Part shown: one piece after another, positions 17,198 to 26,801 of the stretch
How positions within the stretch are numbered: position 1 is the stretch's first letter
Layout: each line of letters begins with the position of its first letter
Assembly (NCBI GenBank): GCA_031539345.1
Contig: JAVKMO010000028.1
Location: 1-64,000, forward strand
DNA: 64,000 nt
Source of the DNA: JAVKMO01 sp031539345
Lineage (GTDB): Bacteria > Bacteroidota > Bacteroidia > Chitinophagales > Chitinophagaceae
Direction of reading: 5' to 3'
Position numbers and translations under genes: made by a program
Notes under the pieces: generated by a model
Seen by the model: the letters and a program-made list of their open reading frames with translations, nothing else
Database searches by the model: none
Told to the model about the DNA's origin: nothing

Positions 17198-17647
17198 ATG
17201 ATTAAGCAATCTCTTGAAATTACTCAATGTCCCAAATGCCAAGCGGATAAAAACATTCTCAAAAGCGGAGTAATTAAAGGGCAGCAGCGTTATAAATGTA
17301 AACAATGTGGATACCATTTTACGGTGGATAAAGAAGGTAAAAGTATCGAAAGCTATTATGTGATTAAAGCGTTGCAATTGTATTTAGAAGGCATTAGCAC
17401 ACGAGAAATTGAACGCTTACTCGGCGTGAGTCACGTGTCGGTTTTAAATTGGATTAAAAAATATAACTGTAAAGTTCCCAAAGGAAAAAACATCGCTGAC
17501 AAACCCAGCTATGGCGTTTATACACGACAAGAAATTGTAACCCTTTTTCAGGACAAAGATTTTTTGAAAAATGCCGGTATGATTATCAATGAACTCGGCG
17601 ACAAATACATTGTCATTAAATGGATGAAGCGGTTAAGCGGCGTGTAA
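17198..17647 (+). CDS. Solo IS1-type zinc-ribbon / helix-turn-helix protein (possibly domesticated)
   Basis: 149-aa protein. Residues 10-43 form a transposase-like zinc ribbon (CPKC ... YKCKQCGYHF), as in the InsA part of IS1 elements. Residues 45-90 have the IS1-type HTH (YYVIKALQLYLEGISTREI then GVSHVSVLNWIKKY). In IS1 transposases a DDE catalytic domain follows; here only about 60 residues remain, with YTRQEIVTLF and a MIINELGDKYIVIKW tail, and no DDE residues. No terminal repeats were found. This looks like a DNA-binding module kept without its nuclease, hence a possible regulator. Function is unknown; remnant transposase is the alternative. Confidence 0.6.
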   Translation: MIKQSLEITQCPKCQADKNILKSGVIKGQQRYKCKQCGYHFTVDKEGKSIESYYVIKALQLYLEGISTREIERLLGVSHVSVLNWIKKYNCKVPKGKNIADKPSYGVYTRQEIVTLFQDKDFLKNAGMIINELGDKYIVIKWMKRLSGV

Positions 17648-17661
17648 AAAATACTGCAATT

Positions 17662-18639
17662 TTAAAACGCAATGTTTTTCAATTGAAGTCCAGTTTGTTC
17701 TGGCAATCCCAACATCAAATTCATATTCTGCAAAGCCTGTCCAGATGCACCTTTTAACAAGTTGTCAATTGCAGCATGAACAACAACGGTGTCTTCATTT
17801 TGTTCAATTTGTAATATGCATTTGTTCGTATTGATCACTTGCTTAAGGTCTAAAGCGTCGTCTGTAATAAACGTGAATGCGGCGGTTGCGTAATACTCTT
17901 CGTACATTTTTTTGATTGCTGTAAAAGGCAAAGTCGTTGGAATGATTGTCGAAATAAAAATTCCTCGACTAAAATCTCCACGCCAAGGAACAAAGTGAAT
18001 CGGCATTTTTGTATTGACAGAAAAATGATCCGCAATATTTTTTTTTATTTCATTGAGGTGTTGATGTGTGAGTGTTTTATATGCCGAGATATTATTTGCT
18101 CTCCAAGAAAAATGAGACGTGCTTTGCAAGCTTTGCCCTGCACCTGTAGAACCTGTAATGCCAACAATATGTACACCAGAAATTGGTTGTGTCAATAAAG
18201 GCAAAAGGCTCAATTGAATGGCTGTTGCAAAGCAACCTGGGTTAGCAATATGCTGTGCTTGTTGAATTTGTTTTTTATTCATTTCGGGCAAGCCGTACAC
18301 AAATTGCTTGTTTTGAAATTGTTGCGTAATTCTAAAATCTTGGCTTAAGTCAATGATGCGAATGTTTTGAGAAATGATATTTTGTTCTAAAAAAATCTTG
18401 CTATCACCATGACCTAAACACAAAAAGAGTACGTCAATGTTTTGGTCTAATAAATGAGTAAAAGACAAATCGGTATTGCCCAATAAGTCTTTGTGTACAG
18501 ATGAAATTTTTTTGCCTGCATTGCTTTGGCTGTGTAAAAAAACAATCTCTACAAATGAGTGGTTGATTAAAAGTCGTATCAATTCTCCGCCTGTATAACC
18601 AGCACTACCAACAACGCCGACTTTAATTTTTGGGTTCAT
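17662..18639 (-). CDS. argC: N-acetyl-gamma-glutamyl-phosphate reductase
   Basis: 325-aa NADPH-dependent enzyme reducing N-acetylglutamyl phosphate (or the succinylated analogue known from Bacteroidota) to the semialdehyde in arginine synthesis. GSAGYTGGELIRLL near 11-24 is the nucleotide-binding loop and the catalytic Cys is Cys136 in NPGCFATAIQLSLLPL. A GSTGAGQ loop and HFVPW follow. Length is normal. It converges with the zinc-ribbon gene with only 14 nt between the stops. Confidence 0.95.
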   Translation of the reverse strand: MNPKIKVGVVGSAGYTGGELIRLLINHSFVEIVFLHSQSNAGKKISSVHKDLLGNTDLSFTHLLDQNIDVLFLCLGHGDSKIFLEQNIISQNIRIIDLSQDFRITQQFQNKQFVYGLPEMNKKQIQQAQHIANPGCFATAIQLSLLPLLTQPISGVHIVGITGSTGAGQSLQSTSHFSWRANNISAYKTLTHQHLNEIKKNIADHFSVNTKMPIHFVPWRGDFSRGIFISTIIPTTLPFTAIKKMYEEYYATAAFTFITDDALDLKQVINTNKCILQIEQNEDTVVVHAAIDNLLKGASGQALQNMNLMLGLPEQTGLQLKNIAF

Positions 18640-18671
18640 GATGAATGTATTTTATTGCTGAATCAACTATT

Positions 18672-19478
18672 CTAATTGCGGACTTTTATTTTTTTTACGG
18701 CTGTTGCAAACGCACCAAAATAGCCAATGGCATTGCCTTGTATATTGGTTGGAGAATTGCTTGGTGTAACTTGATTATTACGTTGTCCGCCGCCCACAAG
18801 AACATAAAAATAATCGTACAGCTCTTGGTCTAAACACATTAAAAAAACTTCTACACTGTCTTGAGCATATATTTTTTGTCTACCAAATAAAGGTTGCATA
18901 CTGGCATTGGTAATTTGTGGCAGGCTTCTTCTTACATAAACAGAGGAGTCATAGATCCCATTTATTTTTTGTTTAAGCAAAAATAAACTTTGAGTCGTCG
19001 ATGTCGTATTGATATTGGGACCAGTTACATACGTTGTATCTTTATCTTCTTTTTTGTCTCTAAATGGGCTGGCAAAAAAAGCAACATTTTTAATAGCAAC
19101 AGGGTCTAACATTTTGCTTGTAGCACGAAGCGTTTCGTTATTAACATTGATTGTAAGGGTATAAATTCGTCCTGCAACGCCTATACATATTGGGTTTTGA
19201 TACAATCCTAAGGTGTCTCGATTTTCTGTTAAGGTCATTGTATTGCCTTGGTCGTCAGCAATAGTAACAACAGCATTTGACACGGGTGGAAAAGTGTTAG
19301 GGTCTGAAAAAGGTATTGTTTTGCCTAATTTTACAAAGGTGTATGCAGAGCTGAGATTACTCAATTCACCCTGAACAACATATTTACTTGTTGCGTTATT
19401 CAAGTCAATAGAAATGATTTTTGTGCAAGAAAAATTGACACAAAGGACAAATAAAAGAAAGATGTATCTATTGTTCAT
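18672..19478 (-). CDS. DUF4249-family lipoprotein
   Basis: 268-aa lipoprotein with signal peptide ending NFSC (Cys18). Segments such as YVVQGELSN, SNAVVTIADDQG and LYQNPICIGVAGRIYTLTI are typical of DUF4249 proteins, which in Bacteroidota are regularly encoded directly after a TonB-dependent receptor and are thought to help it at the cell surface. Here the receptor gene is 5 nt upstream in the same operon. Ligand unknown. Confidence 0.75.
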   Translation of the reverse strand: MNNRYIFLLFVLCVNFSCTKIISIDLNNATSKYVVQGELSNLSSAYTFVKLGKTIPFSDPNTFPPVSNAVVTIADDQGNTMTLTENRDTLGLYQNPICIGVAGRIYTLTINVNNETLRATSKMLDPVAIKNVAFFASPFRDKKEDKDTTYVTGPNINTTSTTQSLFLLKQKINGIYDSSVYVRRSLPQITNASMQPLFGRQKIYAQDSVEVFLMCLDQELYDYFYVLVGGGQRNNQVTPSNSPTNIQGNAIGYFGAFATAVKKIKVRN

Positions 19479-19483
19479 GTGGA

Positions 19484-21811
19484 TTAAAATTTAAAGTTGT
19501 AAGTAATACTGGGAACATAACGAAATAATGATGTTTGCTCTGCAACAGTGCGTGTAGGGTCTTTCGGGTCTGTAACAAAATTGATGGTATAGGCATTTTC
19601 TCTGGCATATACATTGTAAACACCAAAGTTGAGGGAGTGTTCAAAGCGTTTGCCTTTTTCAAATTCATACGTTGCACTAAAATCTAAACGATGATAGTTG
19701 GGCATGCGGTATCCGTTACGTTCGGTATAATAAAAAAATGTTCGTGATCCAATTTGATATTTGCCACTAGGAAAAGTAACCGCATTGCCAGTATAAAAAA
19801 CAAATACAGACGATATTGACCATTTTTTTGAAATTTGATACATGGCAACAACCGACAAATCGTGTGTTCTGTCTTGCTTTACAGGATACCAATTATTGTT
19901 GTTTACGCCTTCTATCAATCGCTCTGTACGTGAAAGAGTATAACCAATCCAGCCTGTAAATTTGCCCGTTTTCTTCTTCAAGAAAAATTCTATTCCATAG
20001 GCTCTGCCTTTTCCAAATAGCAATTCACTTTCTACATCTGGTGCATTATTCAGGTCTGCACCGTCTTTGTAATCAACTTCATTTGCCATCCATTTGTAAT
20101 ACGTTTCAATACTCATTTCATAAGCATTGTCATTAAAATTTTGAAACCAACCTGCACTAATTTGGTCCGCAATTCCAGGTCGAATATTATACGTATTGCC
20201 CGTCCATTGGTCCGTTGGATTTGTCGAAGTTGAATTACTGAGTAAATGCAAACTTTGTGTGTTGCGACTATAAGCGGCTTTGATACTCATGGCTTCATTT
20301 AAAATAAATGTAGTTGCAATACGAGGCTCTACATTGACATAGGTTTTTCCAAACGCATTATTGCTCAGAGAAATCGTATCAGTGCTTTTTCCTTTGTCAT
20401 AGGTCTGATAAGTGCCTGTGCCTAATATCGTATAAGTAGAAAGACGTACGCCATAATCAACTACAAATTGGTCATGTAATTTTGCCGTATTGCTGATGTA
20501 AAAAGCGTTGTCCCAAGCATAACGTTCTTGCTTTGCAGGGCTAACAACGGTAGAAGTTGTCGTAGTTAAACGCTTTGGCGTAATGGTATGATAAATAGAA
20601 TTAAACCCGAATCGCAAGGTGAATTTAGAGTTGAGCGTGTATTGAAAATCTTGTTTCAAACTCCAATCTCTAATCAGAGAACTGATACTAAAATCAATCG
20701 TGTCATTCGGTTTAATCCTTAAGTCGTAATTGTATTTTGTATAAATTAATGACGTATTAGAAAACAATCTTTTATTGATGATTCTATTCCAACGCAGCGT
20801 GCCTGTAACGTTTCCCCAATCAATGCCTACTGTAGAACCAAAACCAAGCACGTCTCTGCCCAAATATCCAGACAAGAAAATTCGATTTTTGTCATTGATG
20901 CGATAATTGGCTTTTGCATTTAAGTCATAAAAATAAAGTGTGTTATTGCTAACCGTAGGGTCGCTACTGAGTGCCAAAAATAAGTCGGCATACGTTCTAC
21001 GTCCTGTAATCATAAAAGATGATTTGTCTTTTTGTATTGGTCCTTCCACCATAAGCCTGCTACTAATCAAACCAATGCCGCCACTCACTTTGTAATTTTT
21101 ATCATTGCCTTCATTCATTTTAATATCTAATACAGACGCTAATCTTCCCCCATATTGTGCGGGCGTATTTCCTTTAATCAACAAGGCATCTTTAATGGCA
21201 TCACTATTAAACGTACTGAAAAAGCCCAACAGATGAGAGGCATTATAGACGTTTGCCTCATCTAATAAAATCAAATTTTGGTCGGCACTTCCTCCACGAA
21301 CATAAAAACCGGAGTTGCCTTCGCCTGCAGATTTTACACCCGGCAATAATTGAATTGTTTTTAAAATGTCTTTTTCGCCAAACAATACTGGCAACTTTGC
21401 AATTTCTGCAATGTCTATTTTTTGAACCCCCATTTCAGCTTGCGTAACATTCAAATTTGCTTTTTTAGAACTCACAACAACGGTCTCTAATTCTTGTCCT
21501 TCGCTTGCCTTTTGCAATTGAAAATTGATTTGTTCATCTTTTGTAGCGTTGATTGTTTGGGTCATTTCTTCAAAGCCACTATATTTTATTTTTACGGTGT
21601 AAGTGCCGGGCGGTATGGTTAAAGAATAAAAACCATATTCGTTTGAAGTGGCTAAGGCTTGTGGCAATTCTACAATTTTAATCACTGCACCCAAAAGTTC
21701 TTCTCCAGAATTTTTGTTTTGCACAGAGCCATTCAACGTAATTTTTTCTTGTGCTTGAAGTGTTTGCACAAGCAACAAAAAAAGAACAACAAGAGAATAG
21801 AATTTTTTCAT
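19484..21811 (-). CDS. TonB-dependent receptor with N-terminal carboxypeptidase-like domain
   Basis: About 775 aa from ATG 21811, chosen because it gives a clean signal peptide (MKKFYSLVVLFLLLVQ then TLQAQ); the open frame extends 41 codons further up without such a signal. Residues ~25-105 form a CarboxypepD_reg-like domain (GSVQNKNSGEELLGAVIKI), then a plug domain with FYVRGGSADQNLILLDEANV and the beta-barrel. The last residues form the usual aromatic-ended strand (ITYNFKF). It imports an unknown ligand across the outer membrane with TonB energy; the DUF4249 lipoprotein gene follows. It diverges from the proline dehydrogenase gene. Confidence 0.87.
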   Translation of the reverse strand: MKKFYSLVVLFLLLVQTLQAQEKITLNGSVQNKNSGEELLGAVIKIVELPQALATSNEYGFYSLTIPPGTYTVKIKYSGFEEMTQTINATKDEQINFQLQKASEGQELETVVVSSKKANLNVTQAEMGVQKIDIAEIAKLPVLFGEKDILKTIQLLPGVKSAGEGNSGFYVRGGSADQNLILLDEANVYNASHLLGFFSTFNSDAIKDALLIKGNTPAQYGGRLASVLDIKMNEGNDKNYKVSGGIGLISSRLMVEGPIQKDKSSFMITGRRTYADLFLALSSDPTVSNNTLYFYDLNAKANYRINDKNRIFLSGYLGRDVLGFGSTVGIDWGNVTGTLRWNRIINKRLFSNTSLIYTKYNYDLRIKPNDTIDFSISSLIRDWSLKQDFQYTLNSKFTLRFGFNSIYHTITPKRLTTTTSTVVSPAKQERYAWDNAFYISNTAKLHDQFVVDYGVRLSTYTILGTGTYQTYDKGKSTDTISLSNNAFGKTYVNVEPRIATTFILNEAMSIKAAYSRNTQSLHLLSNSTSTNPTDQWTGNTYNIRPGIADQISAGWFQNFNDNAYEMSIETYYKWMANEVDYKDGADLNNAPDVESELLFGKGRAYGIEFFLKKKTGKFTGWIGYTLSRTERLIEGVNNNNWYPVKQDRTHDLSVVAMYQISKKWSISSVFVFYTGNAVTFPSGKYQIGSRTFFYYTERNGYRMPNYHRLDFSATYEFEKGKRFEHSLNFGVYNVYARENAYTINFVTDPKDPTRTVAEQTSLFRYVPSITYNFKF

Positions 21812-22116
21812 AAAAAAATTGGTTAACATAGAAAGGGCGTAAGGATAAAAATAAAACGAATACGTGAGGCAGAAATAGAGCTCACTCAAAATGTCATTTT
21901 GCGTTTCTGGTATTATCATAATTGCATTACACACTAACCCAAATTCTAAAAAACATCTTCACTCAACTCAATAAAAAACTAATGCATTTTGCAATGGTTT
22001 CCATTCCACAAATTTTAAAAATGTAAGCGTATTTTTCTAATAAATCATACACAAACGAAGCGTTTTTAAAATAAAAATTAAATTCGTTTTGTTTTTTTGT
22101 TTTTAGTCAAAAAAGT

Positions 22117-23262
22117 ATGGATTTCGAGTTTCGTTTTCAGCATTTATCAAAACAAGATTTGCGTAAGCGACGTTTTTTATTTCAATTATTGGGTTACCGC
22201 AAAACCGTTCGCGTTCTTTCTACACTCAGCGTATGGGCAATTCGATTTCATTTTCCTATTGTAAAATGGCTGATTAAAAAATATTTATTCAATGTGTTTG
22301 TGGGCGGAGAAACCCTCGAAGAAAGTGAGCCTACTGTGCAAAAATTAAAAGACTACCACATTGAAAGCATTTTAGATTATGGTTCTGAAGGCACGACAAA
22401 AGAAATTACTTTTCAACGTAACCACAACCAACTTTTAAGAACCATTTTATTTGCCCGTGACAAATACATTCGTTTTGTAGCAATTAAAATTACGGCTATT
22501 GCCGACACAACTTTATTAGAACACGTTGCCCAAAAGAAAACTTTAACCCCAACGGAAGAGGCTGCTTATCACAAAGTCGTTACACGTTTACACACAATGG
22601 GAAAAATTGCATCTGACAACAAAATCAAAATTTTAATTGACGGCGAAGAAAGTTGGATTCAAGGAGCTATCGATAAATTGTGTTTTAGAATGATGAAAAT
22701 TTACAATCATACGGAAGTTGTTTTTTACAATACCATTCAATTATATCGACACGATCGCTTGAATTTTTTAATACAGGAAACAAAAAGAGCAAAACAAGAA
22801 AACGTGTTGTATGGCGTTAAATTAGTACGTGGAGCATACGTAGAAAAAGAAAATAAACGTGCCCAAAAACAGGGCTATCTATCACCCATACATACTTCTA
22901 AACAAGCCACTGACATTGATTTTGACAAAGGCATTTTGCACTGCATACAACATATTGACCGCATGGAAATAGTTGTTGGCACACACAATGAATACAGTAT
23001 CATTTATTGTAAAACCTTAATGCGTAAACACAACATTAGTGCTAACGACAAGCGGATTTATTTTTCTCAATTATTGGGTATGGCAGACCCTATTTCTTTT
23101 GGACTTGCGGCAGAAAACTATTGCGTATCCAAATATTTACCTTATGGTCCAATGCGAGAATTATTGCCTTATTTAAACCGCCGCATCGAAGAAAATTCAT
23201 CTTTACACAAACAAGTTGAAGATGAACTTACGCTTATTGAACAATCTTTACAACAACGATAG
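22117..23262 (+). CDS. Proline dehydrogenase family protein
   Basis: 381-aa FAD enzyme of the PRODH barrel family, oxidising proline to pyrroline-5-carboxylate and passing electrons to the respiratory chain. Conserved C-terminal blocks are visible: GVKLVRGAYVEKE, VVGTHNEYSI, QLLGMADPISF, and the substrate-binding LPYLNRRIEEN (two Arg). There is no P5C dehydrogenase or DNA-binding domain, so it is the stand-alone type. It starts a long plus-strand run and is 17 nt from the ureohydrolase gene, which fits arginine/proline breakdown. Confidence 0.9.
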   Translation: MDFEFRFQHLSKQDLRKRRFLFQLLGYRKTVRVLSTLSVWAIRFHFPIVKWLIKKYLFNVFVGGETLEESEPTVQKLKDYHIESILDYGSEGTTKEITFQRNHNQLLRTILFARDKYIRFVAIKITAIADTTLLEHVAQKKTLTPTEEAAYHKVVTRLHTMGKIASDNKIKILIDGEESWIQGAIDKLCFRMMKIYNHTEVVFYNTIQLYRHDRLNFLIQETKRAKQENVLYGVKLVRGAYVEKENKRAQKQGYLSPIHTSKQATDIDFDKGILHCIQHIDRMEIVVGTHNEYSIIYCKTLMRKHNISANDKRIYFSQLLGMADPISFGLAAENYCVSKYLPYGPMRELLPYLNRRIEENSSLHKQVEDELTLIEQSLQQR

Positions 23263-23279
23263 TTTTCAAATTAATCTGC

Positions 23280-24320
23280 ATGAATTCGTTAAAAAATTTT
23301 AATCCCAATAATGTCGGTCAAACGGAGAATACAGTTTTTGGATTACCTTTTCAAGAAGCCGACGCAGAATTAATTATTCTTCCTGTTCCTTGGGAAGCGA
23401 CTGTGAGCTATGGAAAAGGAACCTCTAAAGCACTCGCACAAGTTGATGAAGCCAGTCGGCAAGTGGATTTGTTAGACATTGAATATGGCGACGCATGGCA
23501 AAAAGGCATTTTTATGCGTCCTATTGCAGAAAAAATATACAAACAAAGTGTTGCACAAGCAACATTGGCAAGCAAACAAATCAAAGCTTTAGAAAAAGGC
23601 ATCAATGTATTCAAACACAAAGTTCTCAAAGAATCATTAAAAAAGATAAATGATTCGTGTAAGAAAATGAATGATTGGGTGTATCAAGAAAGCTCTTCTA
23701 TTTTATCTCAAAATAAAAAGATGATTTTGCTTGGCGGCGACCATTCTACGCCGTATGGATACTATCAAGCACTCGCAGAACGCCATAATAATTTTGGCAT
23801 TTTACACTTAGATGCACATTGTGACTTACGCAATGCCTACGAAAATTTTACGTATTCTCATGCCTCGGTGATGTTTAATGCTTTAGAACATTTACCCCAA
23901 ATCAAAAAACTCATTCAGGTTGGCATTAGGGATTATTGCCACGAAGAGGCTGCCTATATTGCAGAAAATAGCGATCGCATTAGTGTGTATTTTGACAAAG
24001 ACATTCAATACGAAAAAATAAAAGGCAAACTATGGATGGAAATGGCACAACATATTGTGCATCAATTGCCGCACAAAGTGCATTTAAGTTTTGATATTGA
24101 TGCCTTAGATCCAAAATTTTGTCCCGATACAGGAACGCCTGTACCCGGAGGGTTAGATATTTATGAAGTGTATTTATTATTACAACAATTAAAAATTGCG
24201 AAAAAAGAAATTATCGGTATTGATTTTGTTGAAATTGGGTATAACAAAAACAGTACTTGGAACGCCAACGTCGCTTCTCGCATATTATATAAATTAGCGT
24301 CTTTCTATCTTTCGATTTAA
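23280..24320 (+). CDS. Ureohydrolase (agmatinase/arginase family)
   Basis: 346-aa manganese enzyme. The metal-binding motifs of the family are intact: GGDHS at 152-156, LDAHCDLR at 177-184 and SFDIDALDP at 270-278; the late GIDFVEIGYNKN carries the conserved Glu. An insertion of about 50 mostly helical residues (near 95-145) precedes the GGDHS motif. Such proteins are annotated agmatinase or arginase in Bacteroidota; the exact guanidino substrate is not fixed by the motifs. Its position 17 nt after proline dehydrogenase favours a part in arginine-to-proline/glutamate catabolism. Confidence 0.85.
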   Translation: MNSLKNFNPNNVGQTENTVFGLPFQEADAELIILPVPWEATVSYGKGTSKALAQVDEASRQVDLLDIEYGDAWQKGIFMRPIAEKIYKQSVAQATLASKQIKALEKGINVFKHKVLKESLKKINDSCKKMNDWVYQESSSILSQNKKMILLGGDHSTPYGYYQALAERHNNFGILHLDAHCDLRNAYENFTYSHASVMFNALEHLPQIKKLIQVGIRDYCHEEAAYIAENSDRISVYFDKDIQYEKIKGKLWMEMAQHIVHQLPHKVHLSFDIDALDPKFCPDTGTPVPGGLDIYEVYLLLQQLKIAKKEIIGIDFVEIGYNKNSTWNANVASRILYKLASFYLSI

Positions 24321-24360
24321 TTTTCATTTTATATTTCTCAGCCTTAATTTTATCCCACAC

Positions 24361-25827
24361 ATGAACGGAAACAACAATCCATCTTTACGCTTTAACAACA
24401 CGAATAACAAAACCAAAATTCTTGCTACGCTTGGTCCTGCGTCTAATACGTATGATAAAATTTTATCTATGGTGAATGCAGGAGCAAATATTTTTCGACT
24501 GAATTTTTCTCATGGCAACCATGAAACAAAAAAAAATCTCATCGGGTTTATTCGTCAAATTAACAAAGACAAACAATTAAACCTTTCCATTCTTGGCGAC
24601 TTACAAGGACCAAAATTAAGAGTAGGGAAAATTAAAGACGATGAATTGATGCTTAATGTAGGAGACATGGTTCATTTTTCTAACCAAGAAGTTGAAGGCA
24701 CTTTATCAATGATTACCGTGTCGTATCCAAATTTAAGTTCAGATATTAAAGTAGGAAATAAAATTTTAATTGATGATGGAAAAATTGAAGTGAGTGTTAT
24801 TGAAGTAACCAAAAATGGCGTCATTAAAACGATTGTTTTACAAGGCGGCATCATTAAATCAAACAAAGGCTTTAACCTTCCTGATACAAAAATTTCTTTA
24901 CCTGCACTCACAGAAAAAGACTTAGAAGATTTAGAATTTATTATCGAACAAAAATTGGACTGGGTGGCTTTATCATTTGTAAAAAATGTAAAAGATATCA
25001 ATCTTCTCAAATTTTTCTTGCAGCAAAAAGAATCAAAAACAAAAGTGATTGCCAAAATAGAAATGCCCGAAGCTTTAGATCATATCAATGAAATTATCAA
25101 CGAGTCAGACGGTATTATGATTGCACGTGGTGATTTAGGCGTTGAATTGCCTGTAGAAAAAGTGCCATTGGTACAAAAATCAATTATCCGTAAATGTATC
25201 CATAGAGCAAAGCCCGTTATTGTGGCAACACAAATGATGGAAAGCATGATAGAATTGAGCAAACCCAACCGAAGCGAAATTACAGACGTTGCAAACGCTG
25301 TTGTTGAAGGGGCAGACGCAGTGATGCTAAGTGCAGAAACCGCAGCCGGCAAACATCCCGAACTCGTCATTGCCACAATGAAAAAAATTATCTTAGAAGT
25401 AGAAAATAACATTTTTGAATACAACCGCGCAGACGATTTAACCCCACAAAAACATTCGCCTTCTTTTTTAAGCGACGCATTATGTTACAACGCTTGTAAA
25501 ATTGCCGTTGATGTGGACGCAAAAGCCCTCATTGGCATGACACAGACAGGCTTTACGGGGTTTACGCTCAGTAGCTTTAGACCGTCGGCACCACTTTATG
25601 TTTTTGCAACAAACCAACTTTTGGTAACGCAACTCAACCTGAGCTGGGGTGTAACAGCATTTTATTTTCCAGAAGGAGACAACGTCGATGAAATTTTTAA
25701 CAAACAAATTGAGATGTTAAAAGCTGAAGGATTATTAAATGCGAATGATGTTGTTGTTTCAACAGGGTCTTTGCCTGTTGATAAAAAACTACCTACCAAC
25801 ATGGTCAAAATTTCGATTGTACCCTAA
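24361..25827 (+). CDS. pyk: Pyruvate kinase
   Basis: 488-aa glycolytic enzyme making pyruvate and ATP from phosphoenolpyruvate and ADP. N-terminal KILATLGPAS and FRLNFSHG, GDLQGPKLRVGK, the signature VIAKIEMPEAL with the catalytic Lys, IMIARGDLGVELP, and ATQMMESMI with the following SAETAAGKHPE are all present. Length and order of domains are normal. Forty nt after the ureohydrolase gene. Confidence 0.97.
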   Translation: MNGNNNPSLRFNNTNNKTKILATLGPASNTYDKILSMVNAGANIFRLNFSHGNHETKKNLIGFIRQINKDKQLNLSILGDLQGPKLRVGKIKDDELMLNVGDMVHFSNQEVEGTLSMITVSYPNLSSDIKVGNKILIDDGKIEVSVIEVTKNGVIKTIVLQGGIIKSNKGFNLPDTKISLPALTEKDLEDLEFIIEQKLDWVALSFVKNVKDINLLKFFLQQKESKTKVIAKIEMPEALDHINEIINESDGIMIARGDLGVELPVEKVPLVQKSIIRKCIHRAKPVIVATQMMESMIELSKPNRSEITDVANAVVEGADAVMLSAETAAGKHPELVIATMKKIILEVENNIFEYNRADDLTPQKHSPSFLSDALCYNACKIAVDVDAKALIGMTQTGFTGFTLSSFRPSAPLYVFATNQLLVTQLNLSWGVTAFYFPEGDNVDEIFNKQIEMLKAEGLLNANDVVVSTGSLPVDKKLPTNMVKISIVP

Positions 25828-25845
25828 CACATAAACTTGTCTTGT

Positions 25846-26775
25846 ATGAAAAAGAACGTCATCATTTTTGGAGGCACTGGTTTTGTCGGATATTATTTAG
25901 CCCGGTATTTATCAGAAAAAAACTATCAAGTTATTATTATCACACGCAAACAATGGTTGCACAACAAAGTTGAAGACGTTAAAAATATTCAGTATAAATA
26001 TTGGGATATTGACCAAGGAAAAATTGATGCAGACATTATTCAACAAGCAGACTACATTGTCAATTTAGTTGGCGAAAACGTTGCCAAAGGGCGATGGACA
26101 AAAAAAACAAAAGATAAAATTGTTGAAAGCCGTGTACGAAGTGCACAATTGATTTTGCAATTTTTATCTCATCATACACACAAATTACAATGCGTCATTA
26201 ACGCTTCTGCCATTGGTTGGTATGGCGAAAGCGAAACAACAACATTTACCGAAGACGCACCTCCAGCAAAAAACTTTTTAGGACAAACTTGCCAACAATG
26301 GGAAGAAAGCATCAGTCCAATTAAAAATTTAGGCATCCGTTTGGTCATTTTTAGAATGGGAATTGTATTGAGTTCTCGTGGTGGATTTTTAGGAGAATTT
26401 CAACGCTTATTACATTGGGGCATTGCTCCTGTTTTTGGAAAAGGTACGCAAATGGTCAGCTGGATACATATTGACGATTACGTGCAAATGATTGTCCATG
26501 CTTTTGAAAACGACAGCGTAAACGGCGTTTACAACGCAGTTGCACCGAACCCCGTATCACAACGTTACATTATTACAACAATGCAAAAAGTGCATTATTT
26601 CAGAACGATAAAAATCTTTTTACCAAAATGGTTAGTGAAATTTTTATTGGGAGAAATGAGCCAAGAGGTTTTAAAAAGCTGTAAAGCAAGTGCAAAAAAA
26701 ATTGAAAAAACGGGCTATACATTTAAATTTAAAATTATAGAACAAGCCCTTAAAAATTTGCTTCGCAAGGGATAA
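25846..26775 (+). CDS. TIGR01777-family NAD-dependent epimerase/dehydratase-like protein
   Basis: 309 aa from ATG 25846 (an in-frame TTG three codons earlier is less likely). It is an atypical short-chain dehydrogenase: GGTGFVGYYLARYL is the nucleotide-binding loop, INASAIGWYG the active-site Tyr region, and the C-terminal part carries the family DUF1731-like block (LPKWLVKFLLGEMSQEVLKS). The E. coli homologue is YfcH; the substrate is unknown. It lies 18 nt after pyk. Confidence 0.85.
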   Translation: MKKNVIIFGGTGFVGYYLARYLSEKNYQVIIITRKQWLHNKVEDVKNIQYKYWDIDQGKIDADIIQQADYIVNLVGENVAKGRWTKKTKDKIVESRVRSAQLILQFLSHHTHKLQCVINASAIGWYGESETTTFTEDAPPAKNFLGQTCQQWEESISPIKNLGIRLVIFRMGIVLSSRGGFLGEFQRLLHWGIAPVFGKGTQMVSWIHIDDYVQMIVHAFENDSVNGVYNAVAPNPVSQRYIITTMQKVHYFRTIKIFLPKWLVKFLLGEMSQEVLKSCKASAKKIEKTGYTFKFKIIEQALKNLLRKG

Positions 26776-26801
26776 AACAATTTCTACACAAAAAATTATG
26801 C

